From contig NZ_CP126110.1 in NCBI RefSeq assembly GCF_030123405.1, positions 868,001 through 932,000 of the forward strand: a DNA stretch of 64,000 bases. Direction: 5' to 3'. How positions within the stretch are numbered: the first letter of the stretch is position 1; every line of letters begins with the position of its first letter. The notes beneath the pieces are model-generated. The model saw nothing but the letters and a program-made list of their open reading frames with translations. It searched no databases and was not told where the DNA came from. Source of the stretch: Neobacillus sp. WH10. Lineage in GTDB: Bacteria > Bacillota > Bacilli > Bacillales > Cytobacillaceae. Below, piece after piece: positions 61,243 through 64,000 of this stretch. The position numbers and the translations under genes were made by a program.

Positions 61243-62020
61243 TCTCGAATTCTCTTTCTTCACCATAACCAATTGTAACGACTGTTGTTTTAGGATGACC
61301 TTTTAATAATTCCTCTAGCTCTTTATCTTTATCAATCATAAATTCAACAACCGGGAATGCTTGTAATAATTTCGTTAACGACTCAGGGGATACTGCCGTT
61401 TCATTGGATGGGAAGGTATGGCTTGGAATGACATATTTAACGTCTAACATGTGGTTAACCGCATATGCTGCTTCACTTGGTCCCATTGTAAAATGTCCAG
61501 ATGAAGAAAGAATTGCGATTTCGGGCTGATAGACATCCTGGATTAATTTCATATCGGTCATTAACGCTGTATCACCCGAATGATATAGAGTATAGTCATC
61601 TTTAAAGTCAAAAATATATCCTGCCGACTCCCCGGCATAAACTGGTGTACCTTGAGTTTCCCCATAAGAAGAAGTGTGTTTAGCCTGGACCATGGTAATC
61701 CTCACATCATCAAAGGTCACGGAACCCCCAAAATTGATTGGCAACACATTTTTAATTCCTTGCTGGAGAAGAATCAAGGCCAACTCATATTGCGCAACAA
61801 TCATTATCTCTGGTTTGTGTTCAGTTACCTTGGTCAGACCACTTGTATGGTCAATATGACCATGGGTTAGAAAAATGCAATCAAAAGATTGATAGAACTC
61901 CGCAGTATCTAAATCCGGAGGAAAACCGGGATTTAAATCAAAGAACGGGTCAATTAAATAGTTTTTCCCTTTCTTACTTTTTAAAACAAACATGGCATGA
62001 CCAAGTCGTTGAATCTTCAT
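61238..62020 (-). CDS. Metal-dependent hydrolase, UPF0173 / YtkL-like (metallo-beta-lactamase fold)
   Basis: About 260 residues with the metallo-beta-lactamase motif 'FLTHGHIDHTSGL' and later metal ligands in 'YHSGDTALMTDM' and 'KYVIPSHTFPS'. Length and motifs fit the L-ascorbate-6-phosphate-lactonase-like UPF0173 group (YtkL in B. subtilis), whose substrate is unknown. TAGGAGGT before ATG 62020 sets the start. Monocistronic. Confidence 0.88.
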   Translation of the reverse strand: MKIQRLGHAMFVLKSKKGKNYLIDPFFDLNPGFPPDLDTAEFYQSFDCIFLTHGHIDHTSGLTKVTEHKPEIMIVAQYELALILLQQGIKNVLPINFGGSVTFDDVRITMVQAKHTSSYGETQGTPVYAGESAGYIFDFKDDYTLYHSGDTALMTDMKLIQDVYQPEIAILSSSGHFTMGPSEAAYAVNHMLDVKYVIPSHTFPSNETAVSPESLTKLLQAFPVVEFMIDKDKELEELLKGHPKTTVVTIGYGEEREFEK

Positions 62021-62375
62021 TTTGTGACCTCCTAAACCGAAAATAAAAATCAAAACTATTTTATTTGCATGAATGGATATTTAGAACCTGGGCATAGGGG
62101 CCATGTAGAAGCAGAAAAGTAAAAAAAATGCTGTGGAGCATAAAAGCTATGGTAAATCTCTTGCTTCAGTGCAAACTAATGCGAATAACGACTGAATCAT
62201 TGAGCTTTTTTTGAAAATGGGTGTCTATCCCTAAAATTACCGCATGTCCCCCAGTATAACAGTGGAGTTTTTAAAGGATTTAGCCTTTTGGAAATCAGCT
62301 TGTAATTAGATGACTATTTAAAAATTATTCAGTATAATTCAAATAACAAAATGCTAGTAGGACGGTGAGAATAAG
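62021..62375. other. Intergenic stretch before hprK
   Basis: AT-rich; one ATGCTGTGGAGCAT mini-hairpin near 62130. No gene or known regulatory element recognised. Confidence 0.4.
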
Positions 62376-63311
62376 GTGAAAAAAATAACAGTCGAAAACT
62401 TAGTTCGGAGGTTTTCATTGAAAGTACTGGCTGGTGAAAGTCAACTGCAGAAAATGATAACGCATTCACGGGTCCATCGTCCGGGCCTAGAATTTGTTGG
62501 TCATTTTGATTTTTTTCCAACCAAACGAGTTCAAATTTTAGGAAAAAAGGAAATTACCTATTTACATAAATTGAGCCACGAAGAACGTAAATTCCGGATC
62601 GGAAATATTGTCCAATATCATCCACCATGTTTTATTGTTACGGCGGGAGAAGAAGGACTTACCTATTTAAAACATCATTGTAATGAGCAGGGAATTCCAC
62701 TGCTACTAACCAATCAGCCTGAGAACACTTCAGAATTTATAACAAAACTGGATGCATATTTGGTGAAGGAATTAGCACCAGAAATGACTGTGCATGGAGT
62801 TTGTATGAATGTGTCTGGCATGGGTATCTTACTTCGCGGTAACTCAGGGGTAGGGAAAAGTGAGACGGCTCACACGTTAATTCGCCGCGGACACCGGTTG
62901 GTTGCGGATGATATCGTTGTCCTAAAGAAGCTGAGCCCGCAAACAATTCTGGGTACTCATGATGAGAAAACCAAGGAATTCTTGGCTCTTCGCAGTATTG
63001 GGCTATTGAATGTAGTTCGCTTATACGGTCGTAGGGCTTTTCAAGATGAATCACGAATTGCTCTTGATATTCATTTAACGAAATGGCAAAAAGATGATTT
63101 GAATAATGAATTGGATCAGGAACCTCATTATATAGAATATATGGGTGTAAAGGTTCCATCCATCGAAATCCAACTCCAGCCTGGACGCGATGTAGCGGGG
63201 TTAATCGAAGCAGCAGCTAATAACTGGTATTTAAGGCAGCAAGGATACAGCGCAGCAGAAGAGTTTATGAGCAGGATTGAGGCTGATATTAAAGGTTCTG
63301 AAAAACAATAA
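62376..63311 (+). CDS. hprK: HPr kinase/phosphorylase homologue
   Basis: A 311-residue protein, the usual HprK length. The N-terminal domain ends near 130; the kinase domain has P-loop 'LRGNSGVGKSETAHTLIRRG', 'LVADDIVVL' and C-terminal 'EIQLQPGRDVAGLIEAAANN'. HprK phosphorylates Ser46 of HPr or Crh and so drives CcpA catabolite control. The main hprK of Bacillus precedes lgt; here neither lgt nor phage-shock genes are near, so this may be a second copy. GTG 62376 has only a weak ribosome site (AATAAG). Confidence 0.92.
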   Translation: MKKITVENLVRRFSLKVLAGESQLQKMITHSRVHRPGLEFVGHFDFFPTKRVQILGKKEITYLHKLSHEERKFRIGNIVQYHPPCFIVTAGEEGLTYLKHHCNEQGIPLLLTNQPENTSEFITKLDAYLVKELAPEMTVHGVCMNVSGMGILLRGNSGVGKSETAHTLIRRGHRLVADDIVVLKKLSPQTILGTHDEKTKEFLALRSIGLLNVVRLYGRRAFQDESRIALDIHLTKWQKDDLNNELDQEPHYIEYMGVKVPSIEIQLQPGRDVAGLIEAAANNWYLRQQGYSAAEEFMSRIEADIKGSEKQ

Positions 63312-63378
63312 CTATTAAAGAAATAGTTAGCAAAAAATTTACTTGTTTAGAGTCATGAGTATACAGGAGGGGAATTAG

Positions 63379-64000
63379 ATGACACATTTTTTAACTGATC
63401 ATCTTGGAAGGCAGGTGAATATTTCCACTGTGCCCAAGCGAATTATTTCTATTTGTCCTGCAATTACTGAGACACTATTTGCCCTAGGTCTTGAGAAAGA
63501 AATAGTTGGCCGCACTAAATATTGCATTTTTCCTAAAGAGATTGTAGAAAACGTCCCGATCGTAGGCGGTACAAAAGAAGTAAATGTGGAAACAATCCGT
63601 GATTTACAAGCAGATCTAATATTAGCAGAAAAAGAAGAAAACACAGAAGAAATTGTGCTTGCACTTGAAAAAATTGCTCCAGTTTTCGTTTTGGAGGTAC
63701 AAAAGATAGATGATTCCTACCGGTTGATAGAAACGCTAGGATTACTGACAAATAGAGAACAGGCAGCTAACCGCCTCATCACATCCTGCAAAAAATCCTT
63801 CGATGATCTTTCATGTAAGCAGAATCTAAATGCCGCATATGTTATATGGAGAAAACCATACATGGTGGTAGGTGGAACGACATACATTAATGATATATTA
63901 AATAGACTTGGTTTCCAAAACCCCTTCGAAAAGGGAGAATTAAGGTATCCGTCGGTTACAAAAGAGGAGCTTGCAGATGCAAATCTTGATGTGCTCTTGC
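63379..64000 (+). CDS. ABC-type metal/cobalamin substrate-binding protein, apparently without signal peptide (3' end outside window)
   Basis: ATG 63379, behind AGGAGGGG, opens a frame that runs to the window edge. 'DHLGRQVNISTVPKRIISIC' and 'PAITETLFALGLEKEIVGRT', 'NVETIRDLQADLILAEKEEN' and 'VGGTTYINDILNRLGFQNPF' are the marks of the helical-backbone metal receptor family (BtuF/FepB-like). The start lacks a signal peptide, as in a cytosolic subgroup of these proteins, so it may bind cobalamin or another metal chelate inside the cell. About 207 residues are visible. Confidence 0.85.
   Translation, partial: MTHFLTDHLGRQVNISTVPKRIISICPAITETLFALGLEKEIVGRTKYCIFPKEIVENVPIVGGTKEVNVETIRDLQADLILAEKEENTEEIVLALEKIAPVFVLEVQKIDDSYRLIETLGLLTNREQAANRLITSCKKSFDDLSCKQNLNAAYVIWRKPYMVVGGTTYINDILNRLGFQNPFEKGELRYPSVTKEELADANLDVLL

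Overview
The window looks like a chromosomal segment of a low-GC, endospore-forming Bacillaceae bacterium (Bacillus/Neobacillus-like). The signs are a ger spore-germination operon, RocR with a sigma-54 promoter in front of rocD, a sigV-rsiV-oatA group, a ywnA/ywnB-type pair, a T-box, a glycine riboswitch and GGAGG-type ribosome binding sites throughout. It is mostly metabolic and transport genes mixed with many intergenic repeats. No rRNA, tRNA, phage or CRISPR array was seen.

Layout. 1-6.6 kb: end of a quinone oxidoreductase, a 52-bp repeat array, a YggT protein, a divergent Rrf2 regulator / NAD(P)-binding protein pair, ilvE, a CPA1 antiporter and a DinB protein. 6.7-15.3 kb: two GNAT proteins, a second CPA1 antiporter, a T-box-controlled NSS transporter, an MneP-like Mn/cation exporter, a TerB-like protein, a second 52-bp array and an unknown protein. 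15.3-22.3 kb: rocR, rocD and a gerB-gerA-gerC operon. 22.7-24.2 kb: a yedE-yedF pair. 24.3-26.6 kb: a decayed IS200/IS605 element. 26.7-35 kb: MOSC, NUDIX, purine nucleoside phosphorylase, ROK regulator, L,D-transpeptidase, VOC/AraC and small proteins. 35-39 kb: a two-component system with a lipoprotein. 39-43 kb: oatA, rsiV and sigV. 43-53 kb: LacI/HAD, a YjeM-type permease, PhnA, an APC permease, riboswitch-controlled cycA and a LysM amidase. 53-60 kb: a MarR-controlled pair, the longest 52-bp array, a GntR-ABC operon, and a DsbA-like/nitroreductase pair behind a strong dyad. 60-64 kb: cueP, a UPF0173 hydrolase, an hprK homologue and the start of a metal-receptor-like binding protein.

The most striking observation is that two genes here, yedF (TusA/SirA family) and cueP (copper-binding lipoprotein), each carry one in-frame TGA exactly where their families have a conserved functional cysteine. 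Both reading frames are otherwise intact. In each, the TGA is followed at 18 or 22 nt by a stem-loop of the bacterial SECIS type with G in the first two loop positions. yedF is translationally linked to yedE, a family tied to selenium metabolism. The simplest reading is that this organism decodes UGA as selenocysteine and that both genes encode selenoproteins that ordinary annotation would call broken. I saw no selA/B/C/D in the window.

A second unusual pattern is that intergenic tandem arrays of several different sequences (starting near 301, 3646, 14111, 30381, 49613 and 54795) nearly all share a period of 52 bp, about five helical turns. The window also holds two dispersed hairpin families placed after stop codons, a shared TGTAAC-N7-GTTACA operator at two redox loci 56 kb apart, matching sigma-V-like promoters at sigV and oatA, and a pair of hairpin/mini-ORF modules.
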